Source: a virus
Strand: one strand, 5' to 3'
IMG/VR virus record: IMGVR_UViG_3300020178_000825
Location: 1-64,000 of that record
Length of the DNA: 64,000 bases
The notes under the pieces were generated by a model. That model ran no database searches and was not told the origin of the DNA. It was given only the letters and a program-made list of their open reading frames with translations. Made by a program: the position numbers and the translations under genes. Shown piece after piece: positions 17,216-28,200 of the stretch (position 1 is its first letter; the number at the start of each line of letters is the position of its first letter).

Positions 17216-17445
17216 GATTTACGTTCTGCTTTTTTGTATTCGTCTGCTTCCTTCTTTTTTAAATCGACCAATTTCTTAAAGTAAAACTTTCTCCATTGGA
17301 TTGGCATGAAGTAAACATCTCTCCAAGTAAATCCATTACCAAAGTTAACCAACTCCCAAATTTGGTTATGAAGTTGGATACTATAATCATTCGGAAGGGT
17401 AAAAAAACGATACCCCAAACGGGATATCGAGTGCCTCCTCTTCAC
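17194..17445 (-). CDS. Tail assembly chaperone C-terminal frame, probably reached by frameshift
   Basis: This 83-codon frame overlaps the end of the gp26-like gene by 59 nt in another frame. Its only possible start is a GTG (17443-17445) without a convincing ribosome binding site, and the first 15 residues look like non-coding noise. The part beyond the overlap is protein-like (NQIWELVNFGNGFTWRDV, then YFMPIQWRKFYFKKLVDL) and ends in a basic tail. That is the type of segment that follows gp26-like proteins before tape measures. A run of seven T (sense; + strand 17401-17407) lies at the place where the two frames could be joined, giving a fusion of about 321 residues. An independent short gene is possible but less likely. 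Confidence 0.6.
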   Translation of the reverse strand: MKRRHSISRLGYRFFTLPNDYSIQLHNQIWELVNFGNGFTWRDVYFMPIQWRKFYFKKLVDLKKKEADEYKKAERKSKVRVRK

Positions 17446-18160
17446 CCGTCAACTCTGAAACAAAGTTGAATGTTAAATCCATATCAGGACTTAACTCTCT
17501 AACAAATTTTCTGAATGCTTTTGTATCTAATGCTAAGAATGAATTTTGAACCCACTTAGTAATATATCCTCTATCTTGATTACCATCTACCGATTGAATC
17601 ATATATTTCAAACGAGTAGTTACATCGAATGAAGTATCACCTTTACCTTTGTACAATCTAACCAATGCTTGATTTTCTTTTGTGATTTCAATTTCATCAC
17701 CATGTGTAAGAAGTTTAAATTCTAATTCAGTTCCACTTTTAGGTAAAGTAAATTTATACAAATTATCACCATTTAAGATTTTTTCATCAAAATCTTTGGT
17801 TTTTACTTTAGATAAATCAATAGTTACTGTTTGTGGTTCTAATGTAGATGGGTCAGTTACTTCTACTTTATAATCAGCACCATAACCCATTACTCTGGTT
17901 GCTAAAAGAATAGCGTTTTTATCACCAATAAAGATATCATTGATATCAACATCTGGCTCTACTACTACTGATTCAAATAGTTTATCTAAAACTACCCCCT
18001 TTTTAATTAGAGATTGTGATGCAAGAATATCTTCTTCTCTTGCTGTCATATATTTAATCTCAATGTTTCCTTTTCTTAAAGGATGTCCTTCTGGATAAAC
18101 TAATCCCTTTGATGGTAAATCCACTACCTCAGTTGGGAAATCAAATTTATTTTCGCTCAT
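17387..18160 (-). CDS. gp26-like baseplate/tail assembly chaperone
   Basis: This 257-aa protein opens with the signature of the T4 gp26 baseplate family: FPTEVVDLPSKGLVYPEGHPL followed closely by IEIKYMTAREEDIL. It then has a beta/alpha domain with GYGADYKVEVTDP and KFTLPKSGTELEFKLLTHGDE. It lies between the tube gene and the tape measure, the place of tail-assembly chaperones (lambda gpG/GT analogues). The last residues (GVSFFYPSE) are read through a T7 run that probably promotes frameshifting into the next frame. A variant late motif stands 25 nt upstream. Confidence 0.8.
   Translation of the reverse strand: MSENKFDFPTEVVDLPSKGLVYPEGHPLRKGNIEIKYMTAREEDILASQSLIKKGVVLDKLFESVVVEPDVDINDIFIGDKNAILLATRVMGYGADYKVEVTDPSTLEPQTVTIDLSKVKTKDFDEKILNGDNLYKFTLPKSGTELEFKLLTHGDEIEITKENQALVRLYKGKGDTSFDVTTRLKYMIQSVDGNQDRGYITKWVQNSFLALDTKAFRKFVRELSPDMDLTFNFVSELTGEEEALDIPFGVSFFYPSE
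17401..17407 (-). promoter_or_regulatory. Candidate ribosomal frameshift site (T7 run)
   Basis: Sense-strand codons TCG TTT TTT TAC end the gp26-like frame four codons before its TGA. A +1 (or -2) slip of the Phe-tRNA on the T run moves reading into the 83-codon frame at ACC. A purine-rich AGGAGG lies about 25 nt upstream in the sense strand. Confidence 0.5.
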
Positions 18161-18184
18161 AATTAACCTTTATTTGTTTGTATA

Positions 18185-18193
18185 TATAAGTAT
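18185..18193 (-). promoter_or_regulatory. Late-type motif variant (ATACTTATA) before gp26-like gene
   Basis: One mismatch from the 9-mer, 25 nt upstream of the ATG, immediately after the terminator 18211-18245. Its position matches the other late motifs. Confidence 0.45.
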
Positions 18194-18210
18194 ATCAAAA
18201 TAAAAAAGTT

Positions 18211-18245
18211 GTAAAACGAAAAAAGGTTCTCACTAAGAGAACCTT
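18211..18245 (-). terminator. Rho-independent terminator after tail tube gene
   Basis: A 9-bp perfect stem AAGGTTCTC/GAGAACCTT (18223-18231 with 18237-18245) has a 5-nt loop. In the sense direction it is followed by TTTTCGTTTT. It ends the abundant tube transcript 31 nt after its stop codon. Confidence 0.85.
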
Positions 18246-18276
18246 CTTCAATTTATAGATAGTAGTGGATAATATC

Positions 18277-18765
18277 TTAAAATTCTAATATTGCGTAATC
18301 ATACGAAAGCGTTAATTCAATATCGGCAGGGTCATTAGATGAGAAATCTAAATCATTGAAATTAGCTGCTTGAATGAATGCACCTTTTAGTTTCCATTGT
18401 TCAATTTTATCACCAACAGGTCCTAACATATAGAAATCGATATCTTTTTTGTAGAAATCTGCGTATCCTTTTCTACCAGTTAAAGATTCATATCCTAATC
18501 TCACCCATTCCATCACTTGTTGTGCTCCACTTGGAACGATTGGGTCATATAATGTGATTGTGATATCTTGCCACTCACCCTTACCTTGTAATTTTCTATA
18601 AGTGTTAATGTGGTCTAACTTCACAGTTTCGAAATTGATAGATGGTCTCGCTGCTGTTTTAATTAAGTATGATTGAATACCATCAATCTCCATAATATAG
18701 CGATTCTTCATCTTCGGTTCGAAGTTGGTGAAGAACATTTCGTTAAATTCTAATACTTCTGCCAT
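18277..18765 (-). CDS. Tail tube protein (gp19-like)
   Basis: This 162-aa protein has the length and layout of T4 gp19: MKNRYIMEIDGIQSYLIKTAARPSI, then INTYRKLQGKGEWQDITITLYDPI, and a closing GAFIQAANFNDLDFSSNDPADIELTLSYDYAI-type beta segment. It should polymerise into hexameric rings forming the inner tail tube. It follows the sheath gene in transcription and is flanked by its own late motif (23 nt upstream) and a strong terminator, consistent with separate high expression. Confidence 0.92.
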   Translation of the reverse strand: MAEVLEFNEMFFTNFEPKMKNRYIMEIDGIQSYLIKTAARPSINFETVKLDHINTYRKLQGKGEWQDITITLYDPIVPSGAQQVMEWVRLGYESLTGRKGYADFYKKDIDFYMLGPVGDKIEQWKLKGAFIQAANFNDLDFSSNDPADIELTLSYDYAILEF

Positions 18766-18787
18766 TTTTTTATTTCCCTTTTATACT

Positions 18788-18796
18788 AATAAATAT
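18788..18796 (-). promoter_or_regulatory. Late-type motif before tail tube gene
   Basis: Sense ATATTTATT (one mismatch at the last base), 23 nt before the ATG. It lies inside a short inverted repeat ACTAATA-TT-TATTAGT (18783-18798 region). Confidence 0.52.
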
Positions 18797-18816
18797 TAGT
18801 TATTCATTTTTTTGTT

Positions 18817-21126
18817 TTATGCTGAGAACGATGCTCCCGTTGGTAAGATGTTGAAATCAATTACAATGAATTCAGCGGTCTTAGCAGGTTGTAGGAATAT
18901 CTGTCCAGCTAAAATGTTTCTATCAACCACATCAGGTGTGTTGTTAGTCTCATCCATAACTACTTTAAATGCGTACAGTCCTTGTCTTTGTTGGATACCT
19001 TCTAAGTAAGGTTGTACAGTGTTGATAAATCTACCTCTAGTCGATGCCGTATTTTGTTCGAATACTAAGAATCGAGATGTAGATGCTACAAATTTCTTAA
19101 CATTGATTAATAATCTTCTAACATTGATTCTATCTAATGCTGATGCTCTATCTTGCAATGTTTTCTGTCCGAATGCCACAATACCTTGTCCAGGGAATGC
19201 TGCGATTGGGTTTACTTTGTTTTCATATAAAGTATCTCTTTCAGAATGAGTTAATCTATTCAATACTGATGCTGCTCCTATGATACCACCTCTATTTAAA
19301 CCAGCAGGTGCGAACCATTCAGCTGCGATAGCGTCATTTGCTGCGTACACAGCAGGTAATAATACTGAAGGTGGAACACTTACTAATTTATTAGTGTTTG
19401 TATCTACTGTCTTAACCCAAGGATAGTAAGTTCCAACATAGTTAGAATCTACTGCGTTTGCCTGAGTTGTTACATCAGAAATTGTTGAACTAGCATCAGC
19501 GAAATCAGCGATGTAAAATGCATCTGCTCTAGCTTCAACAACATCAATTGCCTTACTAACAACTGCTGGGTGTAATGTTCTTACAACACCAGGAGTTACT
19601 AACATATTGATATCCCACTCATCAGCGTTTGAAATTGCGTTCAAACCTTTAGAGTATGATAGGTAACCACCAGCCGTAGTTGATGATAAATCAAGTCCTT
19701 GCGAATTACCAGCACTCATATCAGAACCTAAGTTGATATTAGTTGCAGGTGATTGTCCATCAAATCCACCTTGGAATGCAATTGAAAATTGTCTCTTCAC
19801 CATATCAGATGAATCAGAACCACTCATTACATAAGAAAGTTGAGAATCGAATCCGAAATCAACATTCGAACCAACTCCTACACTTTCAGGTAAAGGTTTG
19901 ATATAATTGTTGTTATCATATTTTACACCAACTGTTTCGAAATCGAAACCAGCAAAATATGTTGGGTTACCAGCAGTATTTACTACTGAACCGGTTTGGT
20001 AAACAACTGCTGGAACGATAGTTTCATCGGTTGCTTTAATTGGGTTAGAGTATGCTCCATGTCCGAATGGTGCAGCAGATACAGGATATGAACCCTGAGC
20101 TGCTACTTGTACTCTAATATATTTTGAATTGTTTACCCAATCACCATTTTCAGTAATCTTACCATTTGAATCGATAGTTAAATATCTATCACCGATTCTT
20201 CTAGCGATAAAGTTTGGTGATGCTGGGTCTAAGTTTACATTACTAAATGTTTCTAATACAACAGGTCTTTTATCCGTATCAGAGAATGAACGAATAATTA
20301 CTGTGAATACTGAATAATCAGTACCTCCATCTTCACCGGCAGCTTTCACATTGGAGATTGAAATTTTGAATCTGGAGTTTTCATTTGTTCCATATCCTAA
20401 TGTATGGAATTTAAATAAATCACTTCTTACACCTGAGATTAGTTGTGATTTAACAAATGGTGTAGATGCCCAACTTGCTTCATAAGTAAAGTTTTGAGTT
20501 GGAAGTACTTCAGCAGTAACTGCCTCACCATTAGCAACTTCTAAGTTAATACTATTTACTGCATTTTTAAAGTAAGAATACACATAAGCTTCTTTAGAAC
20601 CTAATGGGTCAGAACCAAATACATCAGTTACATCATTACCAGCTGATGATAATAGTGAAGATGATATGTTACTTAATCCACTACCACTTACCACAAATGA
20701 ACCAGATGTAGTTAATGATGGGGATACAGTAAAAGGACCAAATCCTACTTCGTCATCACCATTTACAGTATTATGTAATGTTGCAATAAGTGTTTGACTA
20801 CCATCAGAACCACTAGCTACTAAACCAACAGGTGTTACTTGAGAATAACCAGCATCAGCGCCAGTTTTACCCAAAACTCTAACAACTGTTGCTGTTCCAG
20901 CTTCTCTAAGATAGTTTTGTACTGCGTACTCTGTATAATAAGTTCCATCAGGTGTTCCGAACTTATCTTCAAATTCTGATTGTGTTCTTACAATCGTTGG
21001 AACAAACGCTGGTCCTTGTTTAAAAGGTCCTACAAACGCTGCTCCGATTTCTCCTACTCCCTGCGCTAAGAACGAAAGGTCATTTTCTCTCGTAAATACT
21101 CCAGGTGATACTATTCTTTCTGCCAT
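18817..21126 (-). CDS. Tail sheath protein (gp18-like)
   Basis: A 769-aa contractile sheath subunit. The start IVSPGVFTRENDLSFLAQGVGEIGAAFVGPFKQGPAF is the classic sheath N-terminus that links to neighbouring subunits. The C-terminal third has the conserved core: QGIVAFGQKTLQ, then LDRINVRRLLINVKKFVAS, RFLVFEQNT and RGRFINTVQPYLEGIQQRQGLYAF. The middle insert (about residues 90-430) is a variable Ser/Gly-rich surface domain. It is the first tail-core gene transcribed here and has two late-type motifs in its 151-nt upstream region. Confidence 0.94.
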   Translation of the reverse strand: MAERIVSPGVFTRENDLSFLAQGVGEIGAAFVGPFKQGPAFVPTIVRTQSEFEDKFGTPDGTYYTEYAVQNYLREAGTATVVRVLGKTGADAGYSQVTPVGLVASGSDGSQTLIATLHNTVNGDDEVGFGPFTVSPSLTTSGSFVVSGSGLSNISSSLLSSAGNDVTDVFGSDPLGSKEAYVYSYFKNAVNSINLEVANGEAVTAEVLPTQNFTYEASWASTPFVKSQLISGVRSDLFKFHTLGYGTNENSRFKISISNVKAAGEDGGTDYSVFTVIIRSFSDTDKRPVVLETFSNVNLDPASPNFIARRIGDRYLTIDSNGKITENGDWVNNSKYIRVQVAAQGSYPVSAAPFGHGAYSNPIKATDETIVPAVVYQTGSVVNTAGNPTYFAGFDFETVGVKYDNNNYIKPLPESVGVGSNVDFGFDSQLSYVMSGSDSSDMVKRQFSIAFQGGFDGQSPATNINLGSDMSAGNSQGLDLSSTTAGGYLSYSKGLNAISNADEWDINMLVTPGVVRTLHPAVVSKAIDVVEARADAFYIADFADASSTISDVTTQANAVDSNYVGTYYPWVKTVDTNTNKLVSVPPSVLLPAVYAANDAIAAEWFAPAGLNRGGIIGAASVLNRLTHSERDTLYENKVNPIAAFPGQGIVAFGQKTLQDRASALDRINVRRLLINVKKFVASTSRFLVFEQNTASTRGRFINTVQPYLEGIQQRQGLYAFKVVMDETNNTPDVVDRNILAGQIFLQPAKTAEFIVIDFNILPTGASFSA

Positions 21127-21154
21127 AATTTTATTTCTCCAATAAGTTTATTTT

Positions 21155-21184
21155 GATAAATAAATCAAATACACATATAAATAT
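21155..21184 (-). promoter_or_regulatory. Two late-type motifs before sheath gene
   Basis: An exact ATATTTATA (sense, 21176-21184) lies 50 nt from the sheath ATG. A close TATTTATC (21155-21162) lies 29 nt from it, the usual distance. Either could serve the sheath promoter. Confidence 0.52.
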
Positions 21185-21237
21185 AACGAAAATCTCCAAA
21201 AGATAAATTTCATTTCTATTAACCACATACAATCAAA

Positions 21238-21270
21238 CTTAAATTGTACATAGGTTATTATGAATTTAAG
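21238..21270 (-). terminator. Weak hairpin after the 173-aa gene (tentative terminator)
   Basis: CTTAAATT/AATTTAAG stem of 8 bp with a 17-nt loop, 8 nt beyond the stop at 21278. The stem is all A/T-rich and the following T tract is poor (TTTG), so termination is doubtful. Confidence 0.25.
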
Positions 21271-21277
21271 ATTTTAA

Positions 21278-21799
21278 CTACACATTCACAATAACATCAC
21301 CAAAAACTTCTTTTAGTTCTGTTTTTAATAATGGATATGCAAAATCATAAATAGATGAGCCGGTTAATGCATTAGTTGTGATTACATCTGCTGTATATTC
21401 TTCACTACCACTAACATTTACAGTATCGTATGTCCAAGAAGATTGAGTAATCATATTCTCAGGGTCTTCTGGGTCTGGAACCATTTGTTCTACAGATGAA
21501 GATACAGTTTCTACTCTTAAAAATTCTCTACTTCTAACTTGAGATTCTGTTAAATGAAAACTATACACCTCTTTTACCTCATAACTCTTTGCTTCCCATT
21601 CTTCAACTAACATAGCAGGTGAATGTTCATCAAATAAATCTCTAGAAGCACTAGAAGCAGCTCCTTCATTTAGATATAATGTGGGATATACTCTTAATGT
21701 ACCATTTGATTTTCTAAATTCAAAAGATTCTATTCTTACATATCCTTCAGAAGTGATACCTCTACTTGTACCTATTTGTTTTTGTATTTCTAAAGCCAT
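21278..21799 (-). CDS. Hypothetical 173-aa virion-type protein
   Basis: A single-gene unit with its own late motif 23 nt upstream, between the S74 fibre and the sheath. Beta-rich sequence (GYVRIESFEFRKSNGTLRVYPTLYLN, then YEVKEVYSFHLTESQVRSREFLRVE) with an acidic C-terminal half. It resembles small tail-completion or collar proteins in size and position, but I recognise no family. Confidence 0.7.
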   Translation of the reverse strand: MALEIQKQIGTSRGITSEGYVRIESFEFRKSNGTLRVYPTLYLNEGAASSASRDLFDEHSPAMLVEEWEAKSYEVKEVYSFHLTESQVRSREFLRVETVSSSVEQMVPDPEDPENMITQSSWTYDTVNVSGSEEYTADVITTNALTGSSIYDFAYPLLKTELKEVFGDVIVNV

Positions 21800-21821
21800 T
21801 TTGTTTTTTTTACTTTATGTT

Positions 21822-21830
21822 TATAAATAT
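21822..21830 (-). promoter_or_regulatory. Late-type motif ATATTTATA before the 173-aa gene
   Basis: Sense TATATTTATAA, 23 nt upstream of the ATG at 21799, just beyond the stop of the giant S74 fibre gene. Confidence 0.6.
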
Positions 21831-21849
21831 AACTATATTAGTAAAAAGA

Positions 21850-22290
21850 TTAACCTTTATTAATTAATTGTTTTACTAATTTTTTTAATTCTTCAATTTC
21901 AGATTGTTGTTTTTCAATAATACCTTCTAATTCTTTCATTTTGGTGTTGTTCCAACTTACAATCTTATGCTGGTCTTTAATACCTTCAATTACTAAAGGA
22001 ATTAATCTATCGTATTTTATTGTTAAGTAATCTTCACCAGATTTAGAATATAGATTTCCATTTTCATCGTAATCGGAATCAAATGGTGCTAAGTGAACAA
22101 CCTCAGGTACAACATCTCTAACCTGTTGTGCTGATAAACCTACTTGTAATCCTTCTTCGGTAAATCCAACTTTTTTTGCTAAATCATTAGTTTCGTAGTA
22201 GAAACCATCTAATGAAAGAATCTTAGAAAGTGCATTTCCAATTTTACCTTTCTTATCTTTTAATCTTTCATCTGAGTAGTATGCTATAAT
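21850..22290 (-). other. Peptidase S74 chaperone domain of the 3866-aa fibre
   Basis: Signature YYSDERLKDKKGKI followed by LSLDGFYYETN, VGLSAQQVRDVVPEVV and IKYDRLIPLVIEGIK, then a coiled coil rich in Glu/Lys. The Ser/Lys dyad is spaced S-x4-K as in phage endosialidase chaperones. Self-cleavage just before Ser3726 would release about 141 residues. Confidence 0.9.
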
Positions 22291-25200
22291 ATCTTGCGTA
22301 CATCTAAATACTCGAGTAGCGTAGATTTGTGAGTTGTTTACCTCTAATCTTTCCGAACCACCAGTTACAACTCTCCATTGGTCAGATGCATGGAACTGCA
22401 TATATGTATTGGTATCACCTCTATGCCTAATTTGCGAATTGATATCAATCCGATTCAGTTGAGATGTCCCATTCGGGTCTACATAGTAATTACCATCATT
22501 TCTATCATAGTAGATAGCACCATATACTCTATTGTAGAAGTATGCTATTGCATTTCCATTTTCCCGTCCAATATATGCTACGTTCATAGAATTACCAGCA
22601 CCATTATCATGTATTCTTAGATAAGAGTTAGTATTATTATTGTTACTATCTAATCTAATATTAACATCATTAAATGAGTTTAATGACATTGAATCACTAA
22701 AGTTACCATTGATATCAGTAGATGCTAATCCGTGATAGTAGTAGTAATCGTATTGAGCGTTCCAGTCAAAGGACATATATGCAATTTTATGCATAGACGA
22801 TGAATAAGTCCCATAACCCTGTGCTCTACCCTTATTTGTATCTGAACCAAAGTATGAAGTATTGGTTACGGTTGCATTAAATCTAGAAGTAGAATTAAAG
22901 TTACCATAGTATCCAGTATCGTGGTCATAGTAAACTTGTGCTCTTACTTGGTCTCTTACATAGATACCATAAGAATCGGTATTCATTTGTCTAGCACCAT
23001 TCCACATTAGTTCGGTACTACCATTTCTATTGAAATAAGCCATCCACTCGTTATCAATATCGTTGAAGATACCAGCACCAGAAGAATCAGCAGACATGAA
23101 TACATATCTACCATTGATTGAGTATCCTTCCCAACCACCTTTACCTCCACCATGAGTTTGAACAGTACCATAGTTTCCATCTACACCACCTTGCCCAGCT
23201 CTGAAGGTAACTTCATTATTGTCTCTAAGTTCTACATACGAATCTCTAACTACTCTTACTGCCCAGTTTCCATCAGAATCTAAGATACCAATAGTATTGT
23301 TATCTTCTGCGTAGAAATAACCTCTAATAGTACCTTGGTGTCCATCTCTAATTCTAATACCTTTAGCGTTATCACTTTCACCAATACTCCAATATGTACC
23401 ATCTGCATACCAATGGTTAGCAGTTGCTTGGTTGTATAAACCTTCATATTGATTATAGTTTCTGAACCAATCATCAGCGTAGAAGTTCCACGCTCTAGCA
23501 GTATTCATACGAGCATCACCCTGTCCACTACCGAAGTAGTATGCAGTATTCTCTCTATCGTAAATGATATTAGTTCTAATATCGTTGAAGTACGATGTTT
23601 GACCAGGGTTAGCGTAATATGAGGTATTATCTCTATCATAGTAGATATTTGCCCTCATATCGTTGAAGTACGATGTAGAAGCAGGGTCTGCGTAATATGA
23701 TGTACTGTTTTGGTCATAGTAACGAGGAGAGTAAGTTACATCATAGTTGTACATCCAACCATCCACTCTCAAATTCAAGTTACCACTATCCGAACTCATT
23801 CTGAATTCATCAGTACCCGTTCCGATAAAGTCAATACCAGTTCTACTATCCCAATGTGTGTTGGTTCTAAATCTTACCGTACCTCCACCATATGCGGGCA
23901 TTATAATTTGAGATGCGTTATTAAATGTTAAACCATTACCATCATTTGCTCTATTACCAGTTAATGTTTCAATAGATGGTTCGTTACCATTAATTTCATA
24001 TACACCAGGTCCCCACCATTTTAATTGTGCAGCAGGATTTGTTGAATAATATAAATAAGTTCTATGAGTTTGGTTTCTCGTACCAGTGTACCTCATTTTA
24101 TAATCAGTACAACCCCGAATTTTTTCACCAGTATCCAATCTCCAAACACCACCTTTTCCACTACTACTAGTAGATGGGTGATTGTTTGCATGTACTATAC
24201 CAACTACTAAACACCAAACATCTTGTGGTAATCCACTAATTCCAAATGCCGTAAAATATGGGTTACCATTAGCTGAACCACTCATATTAAGTGTTTCTCC
24301 ACCACTACAACCTAAATAGAATGTACCAGATGTATTTGAACCAACACGCTTCACATATGTTACCCACATATATGATTTGTTACCATCTAAGTTTGATACA
24401 GTTTTGTTCCAACCACCATCGGAGTTCGAACCAGCATCATTATTTAATGCTCTCCAAACAATAGCCGGTCTACCCCAAGGGTCATAATCTTGTATGATTG
24501 AGTTTTCATTGGATGCTCCATTGTTTGAGAATGTTCCACCCAATGCAGCTGCACCATTACCAGTTGAACTTACTGCCCAATCTTCAGCGGTTGCTAAGTT
24601 AGTAAATGAACCAACATGATGGTTACGAGAGTTAATTGCTTTCTGTCCACCAACTCTTAGGTTGTAAGTAACTTCAACGTCTTGAGAACTTCTACCAACT
24701 GAGAATAACATTGTTGATAAATCTTCATTGTTGTACATTCTGATACCACCATAACCAGGTTGTGCACCCATACGGATACCAGTATGCCATCTTAAATCTA
24801 ACTTAGTGTAGTTACCACCATAGTTTTCTAAATTTGTACCAATATAGTAGTTAGCATTTGCATCTGAGTTACCACCACCAAAATGTAATCTCGTAGAACC
24901 TACTGAGTTATATGCGTTGTAGTCAAATCTACCACCAATTACAACTCTATTGATGAATTCAGCTGCGTACATACGAGAAGTAGAACCACCATGCCAATAA
25001 TATCCAGTTGCTCCTCTATCATAAAGAATGTTTACTCTAACATCATTTAAGTAAGAAGTAGAAGCAGGGTCTAAGTAGTAAGATGTATTGGTATCATAGA
25101 ATCTTGATGCAAAAATATTTCCATTTACATAAACACCATCTGAACGAGTGTAGATTTTCTCAGCACCATCGTAATACATTGATGTTTGTACATTAGTTGT

Positions 25201-28200
25201 TCTAACTGCCCATTGTCCATCCCGATTTAATAAACCGAAGTTTGCACCATCACCATCACCATACACATATCCATATTGTGTACCATTTCCATCTCTGAAT
25301 CGAATACCAGTTGGTCCGTTTGTATCATCGGCTTGGAAATTTAGGTAATTGTTATTAGAATCATCATAGAATCTAACACCAGCGTTAAAGTGTAATTGGT
25401 TTACATAGTTGATATCATAGTTGTTCATATGGAAATGACGATACCAATAAACATATCCATTGTTATTGGTAATGTATCTCATCATTAAGGTATCTGAGTT
25501 GTTGTTTCTCATATACCAAGAGAAAGTGTATCCACTATCCCAATACCAATGTGCACCATATGAAATAGCATGATAACCACCCTCACCAAAGTATAAGTGA
25601 GAATCACCACTATCAGTAGCACCCACATATAACATATCGTTGATGTGAGTTCTATCATCGTTACCATTACCTATTCGGTTTCGGTTACCATTTACATATA
25701 AGTTGTTTTGTACAGTAGTTGTACCATTGTTTACTTCTAATCTTTCACCACCACCAGTTACAACTCTCCATTGGTCATTTGCATGGAATTGGATGTAAGT
25801 ATTGGTATCTGAATCGTGGTAAATCCGGTCATTTAAGAAGATATCCTCTACATCGTAGATTCTACCATTATCCATATATAAATCAGTACGGATAATAACC
25901 GAACCATTTACATCTAATCGTTGTGAAGCAGTATCATGCCCAATACCCACATTACCGCCACTAGCACAAACCATATAAATGTTTTGATTTGCTGAGTGGT
26001 TTAAGTGAAGTGGTCTATTATAAGAGTAAATCTGGTCATAGTTAATTCTTAAACCATCACTTACACCAGAAGTATCAAACTGTACCCAATCTAATCTACT
26101 ACTATTTCCTCTAAATTTAAGTATATCTTCTGGCCCATCATATTCGATTACAGGTCCACCATAACCATATTGGTGGAATTGAATTTGTGGATGACGTGAA
26201 TTTGTACCACCATTACCACTTTGAATTTGAATTGCAGTTGAGAATGTTGCAGAAGGTCTATTAAAGTATCCACTATCTCCACCCCAATGCGGTTGTCCAG
26301 CTGGAGCTGAATAATATGATGAGTAATCATTTGCGTAGTAATCGTATTCATCGGTGTAACCACCTTTAACAAATAAACCACCATCAACTACTAATTTCGA
26401 TGCATCCCGTGCATCACCACTATGCCATTTACCTAATCTCCAACCACTATTCTCATCATTGTTATTTGATACCGCAAAAGTAATACCCCTATCATAACTA
26501 GCATCAGAATACATAGTTGTAATTAAAAGGTCATGTGCGTAATTCGCATCAGCTGCTAAACCAGATGCTTGTGATTTTTGGTTAGCCGTTCCAGTAAACC
26601 AAGTACCATTACCCGCTCCAATCCAGAACATTTGATGTCCTTGGAAGTGTAGGTTTGTTTGTGCATATTGTCCAACTGCATCCCAATTGTTTGATACACC
26701 TAAGATGTGGTATTTTGAATCCATATCTAATGTACCCGTACCAACAACATTACCAGTTACACTAATACCCGTATTGGTAGTTTCTAATTTACCAGCACCA
26801 TTAAAATGTAATCGAACATATGAGTTTCTATACATTAAGATAGCCCACTCATTTTCGTAATCGTTGTAGATACCAGCTGCATTTGAATGGTCGTGCATAA
26901 ACACCCAACCACCATTGATTGAGTATCCACCCCAACCACCTCTAGTAGTCCGAGTTTGGACAGTACCATAGTTACCACTTACAGTATCTCTACCAATTCT
27001 AAATTCTTCAGTTGTACCATCGGTATAGAACTGAGTACCATAATCATTTTGGTGTCTGATTGCCCAACTTCCACCAGCATCTAAAATACCAATTTGATTA
27101 GAACTATTTGCGTAGAAAGAACCTCTTTCGGAACTTCCATTAGTTTTCATTCTAATTCTTATAGAAGATGCTGAATCTCTAGCAGTCCAAGATGCATCTG
27201 CATCTGAAACCCAATGTGCTCCAGTTGCTTGGTTATATAAACCTTCACCACTTTGGTTGTTTCTAAACCAACCATTGTTATAAATTTCGTTAAATGTTAC
27301 ACTATCCGTTGTACGAACATATTGGTTCATATTTGCAGCGTATGGATAGTTTGTAGAATCTAAAATTCTTCTCCAACCAGAATAGTTATCGTTATTCCAT
27401 TGAGTTTTGTATGCTAAATCACCAGTATGTGCTGCGTATAATTGGAATGAATGATTTGCACCTCTCAAACTAAGAACACCACCATAAGTGTACACACCAG
27501 TTGGATGATTTGAGAATCCAGAGGCCAAGTTATTGACCTGAATATAATTCATCTCACCAGCAGAGTTTGTCCAATCTTGGAAATTACCACTACCTACTGC
27601 ACCACCATAGTTAAATACATTCCAAGCACCAACCGAAGTAGATGTGAATCTAACTCTCGGTACTGCAATCTGTCCACTATTTGCGGTTGGGAATACTTCA
27701 GAATCCGGTGTGAAATCTGAGATATTAGTTGCGCCAGGTGATTTGTTAATGTAAGCTTGTCCGCCTGATGGAGTATTATCGGTATATTGTACTGTCTTAT
27801 TGGTTTTAATCATTACATCAACCTGTCCGTAGTATCTAACATCTACATAAACAGGAACATATCTGATATCACCACTAATAGTTACTGGTGAACCGATTCT
27901 CACCTGCATTCTATTATCAGCCCAAACTCTACTATCGGTTAGATATACTTGCCAAGCATTATAGTATCCCCACCAAACAGTATAAGTTTTTCTATCACCT
28001 CTACCATAGTAATCTTCATGTAATTCTACTTCGAATGTACCAGCATCGTTCCAATCGTTGTAATCCATTGCTAATCTAGCAATTTCAAATGTACGAGCTT
28101 GCGTTCCACTAGCACCTAAATCACCAATTGAAACATAAGTAAACTTACCAATAGTGTAATCATCACCCAAATTAACCCCACCATTATAGGTAACATTACC

